64,000 bases of DNA from an uncultured Hyphomicrobiales bacterium (GCA_903828145.1 CAIKKY010000007.1:310001-374000), one strand, 5' to 3'. Shown: positions 53,451 through 62,312, counted from the stretch's first letter. A program made the numbers and translations. Notes: generated from the sequence alone by a model not told the origin.

Positions 53451-54023
53451 TTACGCGAGCATCGCGGCGGCGATCTTCAGGATTTCGCGGAAAGCCGTCA
53501 TATCGGTAAGTTCGGCGCCGGCGGGCGCATTGCCCACAACCACGCTGCCGCCCCGGTTCACCACACCGCCATGCATCATCAGATTGTCGATCATGTCGGT
53601 ATCTTCAATCAGCATCCCATCGGGTCCGCGCGGCAGGCCGCGCGCGTCGCGCCACATCTCGCCGTTGAAATAGGCCAGCGTGCGCGTCGCGTGGTCAGCC
53701 TGCACATTCGTATAGGCGAAGGCAGGTTTGTTCTGCGCGCACATGAACCCGAGTTCGAAGCAGGTGCCGGTGTCCGCCGCAATGCCTCGGAACGGGGTGA
53801 GGTTGGCGATGATCGCATCGGCCCGGTTCATCAGCAGCTCGTCGATCTTGCTGATTTCAAGCCCCAGCTCGAACTTGGTCGGCATGTGCGGGATGCTGAG
53901 ATCACCCGGCGAAATCGGCACCAGCCCGGCCTCCCGTGTCAGCGCGATTTTCAGGTCGAGGATTTCCCGCGCATTATCGAGGAAGACTTCCGGGCCGGCG
54001 AGATAAACGGATTTGGGCATCAT
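53451..54023 (-). CDS. Nucleoside 2-deoxyribosyltransferase-like protein
   Basis: The 190-residue protein belongs to the nucleoside 2-deoxyribosyltransferase family, which exchanges bases on deoxynucleosides or hydrolyses deoxynucleoside 5'-monophosphates. It has VYLAGPEVF near 6-14 (substrate loop), ISKIDELLMNRADAIIANLTPFRG, and DTGTCFELGF near 84-93 with the catalytic Glu. ATG 54023 overlaps the guaD stop; a second ATG is three bases later. It is the last gene of the ade2-guaD operon. Confidence 0.85.
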   Translation of the reverse strand: MMPKSVYLAGPEVFLDNAREILDLKIALTREAGLVPISPGDLSIPHMPTKFELGLEISKIDELLMNRADAIIANLTPFRGIAADTGTCFELGFMCAQNKPAFAYTNVQADHATRTLAYFNGEMWRDARGLPRGPDGMLIEDTDMIDNLMMHGGVVNRGGSVVVGNAPAGAELTDMTAFREILKIAAAMLA

Positions 54024-55372
54024 GCGTGTCCTGCAACTTGGCTGCCCGACACATAGACGCGGGCGATATTGGGGCGGGTGGCGGTGTAGAGAATGGGCTC
54101 GATCAGCTGGGACGGGTCGGTCTCGCCAAAACGACGAATGGTGCCATCCGGCGCATCGGGGTCAATGACCAGCGCGTCGAACTGGTAGCCCGGCCGAAAC
54201 AGCCCGATGGGCAGATCGAGCGCATTGCCGCCCCCGGCGGTGGCGAGGTGGAACGCCGTCAGCATATCGACGCGTGACTGCGGCACGCCGCGCGTGCTGG
54301 CGGGCTCAGTGGCATCCACGCCGTCCTCCAGCATCCGCGACGCCTGAACCGTAGCCCGACACGCCTCCAGCATCGAGCCCGAGGGTCCGCCCGAAATATC
54401 GGTGCCCAGCCCGACATTGAGGCCCTTATCCAGGGCCCGCCGCAGCGGAAACACCGCATTGCCGAAATACATGTTGGAGAGGGCGCAATGGGCAATGCCC
54501 GTGCCGCGCGATTGCACGATTGCCATATCGCTGTCGCTCAAAAACACCGAATGCGCCAGCACCGAGCGCCGCGTGAGAAGCCCGAACCGGTCGAGCGCCT
54601 CGGCATCCGACATGCCGTAGCGGGCCATCACATGCCCATGCGCCCAATCGCTTTCCGAGCAATGCGTCTGCACATGGCAGTCACAGTCGGCGGCCAGCTT
54701 GCCCAGCCCCGCAAGTGCTGCATCGGTGCAGGAGGGGATGAATCGCGGCGTGACCACGGGCAGCACACGATCATTGTCGGGCAGGGCGCGCACCGCGTCG
54801 ATAAAGGCCCGGGTCTCGCTGATCGCGGCCTCGGGCGAGGCATCGCGGTAATCCGCCGGGCAGGCAGCCGGATCATCCATCGCCACCTTGCCCACCAGGG
54901 CACGCTGGCCCTTGTCGAGACAGATCTCCGCCAGGAGGAGGCTCGCCTCTCGGTGGACCGTCGCGAAATAGAGCGCCGTGGTCGTGCCCGAGGCCAGAAG
55001 GTCATCGACCAGCACCGTGTAGCGCGTCCGCGCGAAATCCGGGTCGGCATAGGCCGCCTCGAGCGGGAACGTATGCTGCCCGAGCCAGACCTCGAGCGGA
55101 ACATCGAGTGCCCGCCCCAGCTGCGGATATTGCGGTGCGTGGATGTGAAGGTCCACCAGCCCCGGAATCACCACCTGCCCGGCGGGCAGGGTCATAAGGT
55201 CGGAGCGCTGCGCGAGCCGCTCATGGTCGGGCTCGCCGGGCCGCGCCACCAGCCGGATGTTACCCTCGGCGCCAATGAGCAGGATCGCATCGGCCAACAC
55301 CTCGAGCGCGCCGCGCTCGGGGGCATGGACGAAAGTGCCCCGTACGGGATGGCCGCGCAGCGCCGTCACCAC
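54020..55372 (-). CDS. guaD: Guanine deaminase
   Basis: It converts guanine to xanthine. The 450-residue amidohydrolase shows HxH at H76/H78 in PGLVDLHIHAPQYPQLG, QTHCSESDWAHG with the third His and Glu, LAHSVFLSD with the fourth His, and GLGTDISGGPSGSM with the metal Asp, all typical of guanine deaminase. It overlaps the end of adenine deaminase copy 2 by 7 nt and is followed in overlap by the deoxyribosyltransferase gene. Confidence 0.93.
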   Translation of the reverse strand: MVTALRGHPVRGTFVHAPERGALEVLADAILLIGAEGNIRLVARPGEPDHERLAQRSDLMTLPAGQVVIPGLVDLHIHAPQYPQLGRALDVPLEVWLGQHTFPLEAAYADPDFARTRYTVLVDDLLASGTTTALYFATVHREASLLLAEICLDKGQRALVGKVAMDDPAACPADYRDASPEAAISETRAFIDAVRALPDNDRVLPVVTPRFIPSCTDAALAGLGKLAADCDCHVQTHCSESDWAHGHVMARYGMSDAEALDRFGLLTRRSVLAHSVFLSDSDMAIVQSRGTGIAHCALSNMYFGNAVFPLRRALDKGLNVGLGTDISGGPSGSMLEACRATVQASRMLEDGVDATEPASTRGVPQSRVDMLTAFHLATAGGGNALDLPIGLFRPGYQFDALVIDPDAPDGTIRRFGETDPSQLIEPILYTATRPNIARVYVSGSQVAGHA

Positions 55373-57228
55373 ACGACCGGCCGCTGTTCACCCGTGCGGA
55401 CATTCACAAAGCCCTGCGGACAGGCCGGTGTCGGCGCAACCAGCACCCAGGTCCACGGGCTGCAGGTCAGCGTGGCGAACTTCAGGAATTCGGGGAAGCC
55501 CGGCTTCCACAGGTTCAGCGCAGCGGGCTTGTACATCCACTCCACCGCCTCGGCGGCCTTATAGAAAGCCTGCATCTCGCGGTTAAATTCATCAGCGGTG
55601 CGCGCCATCATCAGCCCGCCGATTTCGAAGCGCACTTCGGCGACAATCTCGCCCTTGTGCACCAGCACCCAGCCGCCATCCATCTCCTGCAGGCGGTTGA
55701 CCGCCTTGGCCATGGCCGCATCGGATGACCCGATGCACCAGACATTGTGGCTATCATGCGCCACCGACGAGCAGAGCGCAGTATCGGGGTCGGCCGGGCC
55801 GCAGCCCGTCCAGAACATGGTGGAGACCGCACCATCGCCGCGATAGCGGTCGATCACCGCCCATTTGGTGATCATGCGGGCCACGTCGCGCTGCACCTCG
55901 CCATGGTCGACCGGCAGGGTTTCGGTGAGGTAGTCTTCGTTCCAGTGGAACGGCCGCAGGACTGCGGCCTCCATGGTCGTGCGGCCCGGCGCGGCCTTGA
56001 TGGCGAAATCGGCGGCGCTCAAGGTGCGCCCGATATTCATGGTCTTCTTCGCCCAATCCGGCCAATCCAGCGCCGTCTCGGGCCCGAGGAATTTTTTGCC
56101 GTCGCTCATCAGCCGTCCATCGGCATAGACATGCTTGATCGAGAGCGTCTGCACATCATCGAGCAGCACGATATCGGCGTAGCGGCCGGGGGCAATGCTG
56201 CCCACCCACTGCTCGATCCGCATATGCCGCGCCGGGTTGATGGTCGCGCATTGAATGGCGATTTCGGGCGCCAGCCCATAGCTGATGGCGAGCCGCACAT
56301 TATGGTCTGAGGCGCCGGTTTCGAGCGTTTCGGTCGCGCTGCGGTCATCGGTGGTGAACGCGATGTTCGACCAGTCTGCCAGCCCGCGCTCCAACAGACC
56401 CGGCAGAATGACATCGTAGGAGAACGGGCGAAGTTCCGTGAAAATCCCGTGCGTCAGCCGCTGCCAGGCTTCTTCCATCGCCCAGACTTCATGGTCGGAT
56501 GAGATCCCGGCCGCCGCGAAGGCGCTCAGATCATGCGGATCAATCAGGCCCGAGCCATGCCCTTCCACGACGCCGCGCATTTCCATGGTGGCACCGATCA
56601 TGCCCCACATGCGCTGGTAGCCCGGGTTTTCGGGGTTCCAGACCGAGGGCCAGTCCATCACTTCATCAAGCGCCACAACGCTCATGTCGCTTTGCAAAAA
56701 GCCCTTCTGTTCCTCATAACCGTAATAGCCGCCGGATTCTTCCCACGCGCTCGGCGGCACTGCCGATCCGGGCTGGATGAAGATCTTCAGCGTCGATCCT
56801 TCGCGGCGCGCCTTTTGCCAGAATTCGGTATTTTTCGGCCCGTTCACATTAGCAAATTCGTGGCTCGCCTCGCAGGTCCAGGTATTGCCGCGCGGGATCA
56901 CCAGCGCCGCCTCGAATTCAGGGGTGAGGTGGGTCGATTCAATGTGCTTGTGCACTTCGCCAAAGCCCGGCACGGCCGACAGGTGCGGATAGCTCACCCG
57001 CGCCTTTACCTCGCCCTTGTAGCTGCCCCTGGGGCCGACATAGGCAATGCGCCGCCCGGAGACGATGATTTCCTGATCGTCCACCCAGACACGCGCATAG
57101 ACGGCGAGCATGCGCCCCACCTCTATCGCGAGATCGGCGGGGCGTTTGCCCAGTGCCACCAGCGTCAAATGCTGGCGGATCGCCACTTCGTCGTGTGGGT
57201 TAAGGATCAGATCATCCGGTTGTTGCAT
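55366..57228 (-). CDS. Adenine deaminase-like amidohydrolase, copy 2
   Basis: The 620-residue protein is a clear paralogue of 42686-44542, sharing VHKHIESTHLTPEFEAA, PRGNTWTCEASHEFANVNG, FTTDDRSATETLE and GSSDAAMAKAVNRL, and the same C-terminal end (PWTWVLVAP, then FVNV). It begins an operon with guaD and a deoxyribosyltransferase, controlled by the operator at 57254. One copy may prefer adenine and the other a related aminopurine. AGGGGG lies 5 nt before the ATG. Confidence 0.87.
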   Translation of the reverse strand: MQQPDDLILNPHDEVAIRQHLTLVALGKRPADLAIEVGRMLAVYARVWVDDQEIIVSGRRIAYVGPRGSYKGEVKARVSYPHLSAVPGFGEVHKHIESTHLTPEFEAALVIPRGNTWTCEASHEFANVNGPKNTEFWQKARREGSTLKIFIQPGSAVPPSAWEESGGYYGYEEQKGFLQSDMSVVALDEVMDWPSVWNPENPGYQRMWGMIGATMEMRGVVEGHGSGLIDPHDLSAFAAAGISSDHEVWAMEEAWQRLTHGIFTELRPFSYDVILPGLLERGLADWSNIAFTTDDRSATETLETGASDHNVRLAISYGLAPEIAIQCATINPARHMRIEQWVGSIAPGRYADIVLLDDVQTLSIKHVYADGRLMSDGKKFLGPETALDWPDWAKKTMNIGRTLSAADFAIKAAPGRTTMEAAVLRPFHWNEDYLTETLPVDHGEVQRDVARMITKWAVIDRYRGDGAVSTMFWTGCGPADPDTALCSSVAHDSHNVWCIGSSDAAMAKAVNRLQEMDGGWVLVHKGEIVAEVRFEIGGLMMARTADEFNREMQAFYKAAEAVEWMYKPAALNLWKPGFPEFLKFATLTCSPWTWVLVAPTPACPQGFVNVRTGEQRPVVW

Positions 57229-57252
57229 TCGGGCCCCCTGCGGAATGAGGCC

Positions 57253-57281
57253 AGTAAAGCGGTTTACAAAGCCGGAATCAA
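57253..57281 (-). promoter_or_regulatory. Promoter of the adenine deaminase 2 operon
   Basis: On the minus strand TTGATT (57281-57276) and TTTACT (57258-57253) are 17 nt apart. The -10 lies inside the operator, so repressor binding would block RNA polymerase. The transcript would have a leader of about 18 nt. Confidence 0.6.
57254..57267 (-). promoter_or_regulatory. LacI-type operator before adenine deaminase 2
   Basis: GTAAAGCGGTTTAC matches 13 of 14 positions of the perfect site at 46300. It overlaps the -10 hexamer of the promoter, 26 bp upstream of the start codon. Confidence 0.8.
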
Positions 57282-57296
57282 TGGGTGCGCTGCGCC

Positions 57297-58052
57297 CTAA
57301 AACAGATCAAGCTGACCACCACCACCCCCGCCAGCGGCTTTCGCCTTGGGCGGCTGTGGGGCCGGGGTCTCGTCGTCATTATCCTCAAGCGGGTGGATCA
57401 GGTCCGGCCCCTCGGATTTGGTCGAGCCCACGGCCTTACCCACCCGATAGGCCAGGAGCGTGCCCAGGGGGGGCGCGTGGCAAAGCTCGGCGGCGGCCTT
57501 GCCGTTGACGGTGCCCGTATCGAGCCAGGCGTCCACGGCGTCCTTGTCCATCAGCACGGCGGGCATGCGATCATGCACCGATGACAGGTCGAGATTAGGC
57601 GTCACCGTGACGATGCAGGCCGTATCCACCTCCTCGCCCTGCGCGCCTGACCAGTGTGAATAAAGGCCCGCCATGCTCATCGTCTCGCCATCGGCGCGGG
57701 TAATGAAATAGGGGCGTTTTTTGCCGTCCGGGCCGGTCATCCATTCATAATAGCCCAGCGCCGGGACCACGCAGCGCGAATGCTTCACCGCATCGCGAAA
57801 GCTCGGCTTTTCGGCCATGGTTTCGGCCCGCGCATTAATGAGCAGCGAGAATTCGCGCGGGTCTTTCACCCAGCCGGGCACATAGCCCCAGCGCACCAGC
57901 TGCGCCGTCCGCTGTCCATGCTCCTGCCACACCACGCCAATCGGCTGTGTCGGCTGGATGTTATAGCGCGGCGGCATGTCGAGCCGGTTGAGCAAGCCAT
58001 AAAGCTGCTGCAAGGCCTCGGGCGGCAATACCGCTGCATAGCGTCCGCACAT
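57297..58052 (-). CDS. SRAP/HMCES-family abasic-site processing protein with clamp-binding tail
   Basis: It forms a thiazolidine crosslink to abasic sites in single-stranded DNA and shields them. The 251-residue protein has the required C2 after Met removal (MCGRY), N73, E103 (LGYYEWM) and H160 (SVHDRMP), all in YedK positions. Residues about 225-246 are a Pro/Ala/Gly linker and the protein ends in QLDLF (247-251), a consensus beta-clamp-binding motif. It is divergent from a Nudix gene. A short hairpin-like repeat near 57282-57296 may mark its end. Confidence 0.93.
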   Translation of the reverse strand: MCGRYAAVLPPEALQQLYGLLNRLDMPPRYNIQPTQPIGVVWQEHGQRTAQLVRWGYVPGWVKDPREFSLLINARAETMAEKPSFRDAVKHSRCVVPALGYYEWMTGPDGKKRPYFITRADGETMSMAGLYSHWSGAQGEEVDTACIVTVTPNLDLSSVHDRMPAVLMDKDAVDAWLDTGTVNGKAAAELCHAPPLGTLLAYRVGKAVGSTKSEGPDLIHPLEDNDDETPAPQPPKAKAAGGGGGGQLDLF

Positions 58053-58196
58053 GGCTGGCCCCTTCGGTTGAAAGCCCGGCCAATCTGGCCCGTCGAGCCC
58101 CCGCTTTCAAGGGCAGTGTCGCTTTCCGCCCAGCGGCCCTTGTCGAAAATTGGCGCCAGGCGCAAATATCGCCGCATAAGAAGAGGCCCGTTTCCC

Positions 58197-58589
58197 ATGC
58201 AGACCTATGCCGCCAGTGTTGCCCTGTTCCGCGAGGACTATGTGCTGTTGATCCAGCGCGCCCATAAGCCGGCCCAGGGACTCTGGACCCTGCCCGGCGG
58301 ACGGCTGGAACCCGGTGAAACATCCGAACAGGCCGCGCGGCGCGAATTGACCGAAGAAACCGGCTTTACGGCAGACCGCCTGCTGCCGGTTCGTCGCATC
58401 AGCGTGGGCGAGGTCGGCGGCCTGACGCTCGATGTCTTTGTCGCCACCGACTTCTCCGGCGCGCCAGCCTTTTCCGATGAGGTGGCCAATCACCGTTGGG
58501 TGAAGCGTGCCGATCTGCGCGGGCTGCAGACAACGGAAGGTCTAGCCTCGATCCTCGATGATGCCGTGGCCGTGCTGGCCCAGGGTTGA
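58197..58589 (+). CDS. Nudix hydrolase
   Basis: The 130-residue protein has a complete Nudix box at about 32-54 (GGRLEPGETSEQAARRELTEETG), with the metal-binding Glu residues in REL-TEE. It hydrolyses a nucleoside-diphosphate derivative of unknown identity; the small size and the QRAHKPAQGLWTLPGG start fit an ADP-ribose or oxidised-nucleotide pyrophosphatase. ATG 58197 is chosen because the box lies at the usual distance. It is divergent from the SRAP gene and 31 nt before a secreted protein gene. Confidence 0.9.
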   Translation: MQTYAASVALFREDYVLLIQRAHKPAQGLWTLPGGRLEPGETSEQAARRELTEETGFTADRLLPVRRISVGEVGGLTLDVFVATDFSGAPAFSDEVANHRWVKRADLRGLQTTEGLASILDDAVAVLAQG

Positions 58590-58620
58590 GGCCGGGGTCT
58601 GTCTCGGCTACCAAGAGCGG

Positions 58621-58989
58621 ATGCGCGCTCTCGCCCGATCCCTGCTGGTCTTCAGTCTGCTCTGCGCCAGCCCGGCGCTGGCGGTCGATCCGCCGTATCA
58701 GGCCCAGATGCAGCGGCTGGTTGAGATACTCGGCAGCCTGTACTTTCTGGAGCCGCTGTGTCGGCCCAAGGTCAGTGCCGATTGGCGGGCCGAGGCCGGC
58801 GACCTGATCAACCGGGACGACCCCGATGATGACCGCCGCCAACGCCTTAACGGTGCCTTCAACCAGGGCTACACCGGCTACGCGCGGCTCTATACGGTGT
58901 GCACGATTTCGGCCGATAGCGCCCTGAGTCGCCTGCTCAACGAGGCCGAGCGGCTCGCGCGGGACATTCACACCAAGTTCGCTGAGTAA
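58621..58989 (+). CDS. Secreted TIGR02301-like protein
   Basis: The 122-residue protein has a signal peptide (1-21, ending ALA) and a helical mature part with YQAQMQRLVEILGSLYFLEPLCR near the N-terminus, then FNQGYTGYARLYTVCTISADSALSRLLNEAERL. I recall this as a conserved alphaproteobacterial family (TIGR02301) of unknown function; two cysteines may pair. ATG 58621 is preceded by AAGAGCGG. It follows the Nudix gene by 31 nt and may share its transcript. Confidence 0.78.
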   Translation: MRALARSLLVFSLLCASPALAVDPPYQAQMQRLVEILGSLYFLEPLCRPKVSADWRAEAGDLINRDDPDDDRRQRLNGAFNQGYTGYARLYTVCTISADSALSRLLNEAERLARDIHTKFAE

Positions 58990-59083
58990 TTTGCCAAATC
59001 TTAACGCAAATTGACTCGTCCGAATTAACCCTTTGTGAAGGTCTTGGCTTCCCCAGCGCGGCTTTCATGCTAGGGCCAAGCCC

Positions 59084-59362
59084 ATGAAACTGAGCAAGAT
59101 ATTCAGCGCCGTAGCCGGCCTCGACCTCTCCACCGCCGCCGACCGCGCGGACCGCGAAGCTGCGCTCGAATACGTGGCCGACGCGTGGAATGCGGCCGAA
59201 GAAGACGGGCTCATGCCCGAGGCGCTGTCGCATGCCTCGCTGTTCGCCGCGCTCACCGCCCTGGTTGAGCAGCACGGCGAACAGGCCACCGCCGATTTCA
59301 TCGCCACCCTGCCGGATCGCATTCGCTCAGGCGATTACAACCTAACCCATTCGCTGCAGTAA
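59084..59362 (+). CDS. Small hypothetical protein
   Basis: The 92-residue protein is mostly helical and acidic, with an Ala/Glu/Asp-rich run and no signal peptide or membrane segment. I do not recognise the family. The start ATG fits the end of an AT-rich intergenic stretch. Its stop is directly next to the stop of the convergent dihydroorotase-like gene. Coding bias matches the neighbours, so it is probably real. Confidence 0.65.
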   Translation: MKLSKIFSAVAGLDLSTAADRADREAALEYVADAWNAAEEDGLMPEALSHASLFAALTALVEQHGEQATADFIATLPDRIRSGDYNLTHSLQ

Positions 59363-60688
59363 TCACAGCGTCTCGACAAAGCGCATCGGCAAACCCTGCG
59401 CCGGGGCCACGAGGTCATTCTCCCACATCACCCGGTGCCCGCGCACGATGGTACCGACCGGCCAGCCGATCACGCGCTTGCCATGGTAGGGCGTCCAGTT
59501 GGACCGGCTGCGAATCCACTCATCGGTAATTGTCATTTCGCGCTTCAGGTCGACAATGGTCAGGTCTGCGTCATAGCCCGCCGCAATGCGCCCCTTATTG
59601 GCAATACCGAAAATCCGGTTGGGCCCGTGGCTGGTCAGATCGACGAGCCGCTGCAGGGTCAACCGCCCGTGTGCCACATGGTCGAGCATGATCGGCACCA
59701 GGGTCTGCACCCCGGTCATGCCCGAATGCGATTGCGGATAAGGATGCAGCTTTTCCTCGCGCGTATGGGGCGCGTGATCAGACCCGAGCACATCCACCGT
59801 GCCGTTCAGCAGGCCGTCCCAGAGCACCGCCTGGTGCGCCTTGCTGCGCACCGGGGGGTTCATCTGCACAAATGTGCCCAGCGTCTGGTAAGCGCTGTCA
59901 TCGAGCGTCAGGTGGTGTGGGGTGACTTCAACCGTCGCCACATCCTTATGGGCCGCAAGGAACAGCATTTCCTCGGCGGTAGAGATATGCAGCACGTGAA
60001 TGCGCTTGCCGGTCTTCCGCGCCAGCGCCACCAGCCGCCGTGTTGAGAGCATCGCCGCCTCAGCGTCGCGCCATACCGGGTGCGATGAGGCATCGCCGGG
60101 TACCCGCAGGCCTTTGCGCTCTTCCAGCCGGAATTCATCCTCGGAATGGAAGGCGGCCCGGCGCGTGATGGCGCGGAGAATGGCCTCGACCCCATCATCG
60201 TCCTTCACCAGCAGGCTACCGGTCGATGAACCCATGAACACTTTCACTCCGGCACAGCCCGGTAGTCGTTCAAGCTGGGCCAGCTCGCCCACATTGTCGT
60301 GGGTGCCACCAATGTAGAACGCGAAATCGCAATGCATGCGCCGCGTACCGAGCCGGATCTTCTCTTCAAAAGTCTCGCGGCTGGTGGTCAGCGGGTTGGT
60401 GTTGGGCATTTCGAAGACGCCGGTCACGCCACCCATGACGGCCGCCAGTGAACCGCTTTCAAGGTCTTCCTTATGGGTCAGGCCCGGCTCGCGGAAATGC
60501 ACCTGCGTGTCGATCACGCCGGGCAATATGTGCAGCCCGGTGCAATCGACCACCTCAGCTGCCTCCGCAGCAGGCAGGCTGGACCCCAGCGCCACGATGC
60601 GGCCATCGACCACCCCGATGTCGCCCAAAGCGACGCCATCGTGATTGACGATGGTGCCATTCTTGAAGATCACGTCATAGTGCGGCAT
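59363..60688 (-). CDS. Dihydroorotase-like amidohydrolase lacking the first metal His
   Basis: The 441-residue protein looks like class I dihydroorotase: FREPGLTHKEDLESGS near 65-80, GVKVFMGSSTG with the carbamylated-Lys position near 150, VTPHHLTLDD, and LGSDHAPHT with the metal Asp. The usual HxH is Q62-V-H64, so the first metal ligand is missing, although I recall that a group of rhizobial proteins shares this. It may be a diverged or non-canonical dihydroorotase or a hydantoinase-like enzyme. It is divergent from the YgfZ-like gene. Confidence 0.8.
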   Translation of the reverse strand: MPHYDVIFKNGTIVNHDGVALGDIGVVDGRIVALGSSLPAAEAAEVVDCTGLHILPGVIDTQVHFREPGLTHKEDLESGSLAAVMGGVTGVFEMPNTNPLTTSRETFEEKIRLGTRRMHCDFAFYIGGTHDNVGELAQLERLPGCAGVKVFMGSSTGSLLVKDDDGVEAILRAITRRAAFHSEDEFRLEERKGLRVPGDASSHPVWRDAEAAMLSTRRLVALARKTGKRIHVLHISTAEEMLFLAAHKDVATVEVTPHHLTLDDSAYQTLGTFVQMNPPVRSKAHQAVLWDGLLNGTVDVLGSDHAPHTREEKLHPYPQSHSGMTGVQTLVPIMLDHVAHGRLTLQRLVDLTSHGPNRIFGIANKGRIAAGYDADLTIVDLKREMTITDEWIRSRSNWTPYHGKRVIGWPVGTIVRGHRVMWENDLVAPAQGLPMRFVETL

Positions 60689-60721
60689 TGCTCGCTCCCA
60701 ACTTCCCTCCGGGTGTAACGG

Positions 60722-61558
60722 ATGACCCCGATGCCATCAATGCTGAGACCGTCGCGCCTGCCCCTCCGTATCGCCGGGCCCGATGCGCCCAAATTCCTGT
60801 TCGACGTGCTGACGGCCCGAATCAGACCCGAGCCCGGGCCGGGCTTCTGGTGGGCGCTGCTTTCCCCGCAGGGCAAGATCCAGGCCGAGGGCCTGTGCAG
60901 CTGGGTTGATGATGCCTTCATGCTCGATGTGGCGACAGGCGTTGCCGATGCTTTCATCAGAAAGCTCGGGCTGTACAAGCTGCGGGCTGCGCTCGAAATC
61001 AAATCACTGGCTGACAGCCATGTCGTCGGCTGGTCGCGTGACGGTCTTGATCCGCGCGGTGCCGGTCTTGGTGGCCGCGTGATTGCGCCCCGCGCTGAGG
61101 CGGCAGACTGGGCCGATGGCGAAGCGGCCTTCCGGGCCGCCCGGCTCGCGTTCGGGCTCATGGAACTGGGCCCGGATTTCGCGCCCGATAGCGCCTTTCC
61201 GCACGATATCGGCATGGATGTGCTGGGCGGCGTGGATTTCAACAAAGGCTGCTACATCGGGCAGGAAGTGGTCTCACGCATGCAGCATCGCGGCACCGCA
61301 AGGCGTCGCCCGGTGCTTGTCGAGGGCCTGCCGCACGGCACCGCCGCCTTTGCCCCGGTCATGGTTGGCACCCGGGAAGCGGGCACAATCGGTACGCCGG
61401 AGGGCGGCATCGCAGTCGCCAGCATCCGGCTCGACCGCGTCCCCGATGCCGGGGCCGCAACGGTCGCCGGTCAGCCGGTGCGTCTGCGTCTTCCCGATTG
61501 GGCGCCATACCGGTTTGGTGAAACGCCGGTTGAGGACGAGGCGTCCCCGACGCCCTAG
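60722..61558 (+). CDS. YgfZ/GcvT-like folate-binding protein
   Basis: The 278-residue protein is of the YgfZ/IBA57 family, which uses a folate to help assemble Fe-S clusters, including those of radical SAM enzymes. It has the family hallmark [17 protein letters not shown] near 179-195 and a GcvT-like N-terminal domain ([11 protein letters not shown] near 48-58). It has no aminomethyl-transferase partner genes nearby. It is followed by an HD-domain gene on the same strand. Confidence 0.9.
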   Translation: MTPMPSMLRPSRLPLRIAGPDAPKFLFDVLTARIRPEPGPGFWWALLSPQGKIQAEGLCSWVDDAFMLDVATGVADAFIRKLGLYKLRAALEIKSLADSHVVGWSRDGLDPRGAGLGGRVIAPRAEAADWADGEAAFRAARLAFGLMELGPDFAPDSAFPHDIGMDVLGGVDFNKGCYIGQEVVSRMQHRGTARRRPVLVEGLPHGTAAFAPVMVGTREAGTIGTPEGGIAVASIRLDRVPDAGAATVAGQPVRLRLPDWAPYRFGETPVEDEASPTP

Positions 61559-61613
61559 ATTTTCGAATCAGGTCGCGCCCTGTAGTTTCGCGGGCATCCG
61601 CCGGAGATCACGT

Positions 61614-62222
61614 ATGGCCCCCACCCAACCGCGCGCCTGGCAGCGCATGCTTTCCGGCCGCCGGCTCGATCTGCTTGATCCCTCGCCGCTTGATGTCGAG
61701 CTGTCTGACATTGCCCATGGGCTCGCCCGTGTGGCGCGGTGGAACGGCCAGACCCTTGGCGACTATCCGTTTTCGGTGGCGCAGCATTCGGTGCTGGTGC
61801 TGGAGCTGTTCCGGGCAATGAACCCGGCCGCCCCCGAGCGCGATCAGCTCTACACCGTGCTGCACGATGCGCCCGAATATGTGATGGGCGACATTATCTC
61901 GCCCTTCAAAGCGGCTATGGGCGGCAATTACAAAGAGGTCGAGGCGCGCCTGCTGAGCGCGGTGCACCTCAGGTTTTCGCTCCCCGCTTTGCCGGGGTCA
62001 GGCATTGGCAAAACCATCAAGCGGGCCGACCGCGAAGCTGCCTATATTGAAGCTGTGCATCTTGCCGGGTTTGAAATCGACGAAGCCCGCCGGTTTTTCG
62101 GCGAACCCTCGGTGCCGCTATTCGAGTTTGAGCCTTTCGAGCGCCTGATCCGACCCTGGCCGACGCGCGAGGCGTTTGATCGTTTTGTCAGCGAGGTCGA
62201 AACCCTGGCCGCTCGAGTTTGA
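61614..62222 (+). CDS. HD-domain hydrolase (YfbR/phosphohydrolase-like)
   Basis: The 202-residue HD protein has AQHSVLVLELF near 57-67 and HDAPEYVMGDIISPFK near 84-99 with the HD pair, followed by KRADREAAYIEA. The pattern fits HD phosphohydrolases that may act on nucleotides. CGGAGA lies 7 nt before ATG 61614; the frame is open upstream inside the YgfZ-like gene but not used. Substrate unknown. Confidence 0.85.
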   Translation: MAPTQPRAWQRMLSGRRLDLLDPSPLDVELSDIAHGLARVARWNGQTLGDYPFSVAQHSVLVLELFRAMNPAAPERDQLYTVLHDAPEYVMGDIISPFKAAMGGNYKEVEARLLSAVHLRFSLPALPGSGIGKTIKRADREAAYIEAVHLAGFEIDEARRFFGEPSVPLFEFEPFERLIRPWPTREAFDRFVSEVETLAARV

Positions 62223-62254
62223 TCTCTTAAGGTAGGGTTAACGGCTGTTTCATT

Positions 62255-62283
62255 TTGACACGCCCGTGGCGGCATAGGTTAAC
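62255..62283 (+). promoter_or_regulatory. Possible promoter before the secreted 126-aa protein
   Basis: TTGACA (62255-62260) is a perfect -35. GTTAAC (62278-62283) lies 17 nt later but is a weak -10. It is the only good -35 in the 90-nt gap. Confidence 0.3.
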
Positions 62284-62312
62284 TCCCGGTAAACACTTAA
62301 CCGGGGGCCACC

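Noticed and set aside
52590-54056. A 488-codon open frame on the plus strand
   Set aside because: It runs out of frame through permease 2 and antisense to the deoxyribosyltransferase and has a strange His/Arg/Gly-rich composition.
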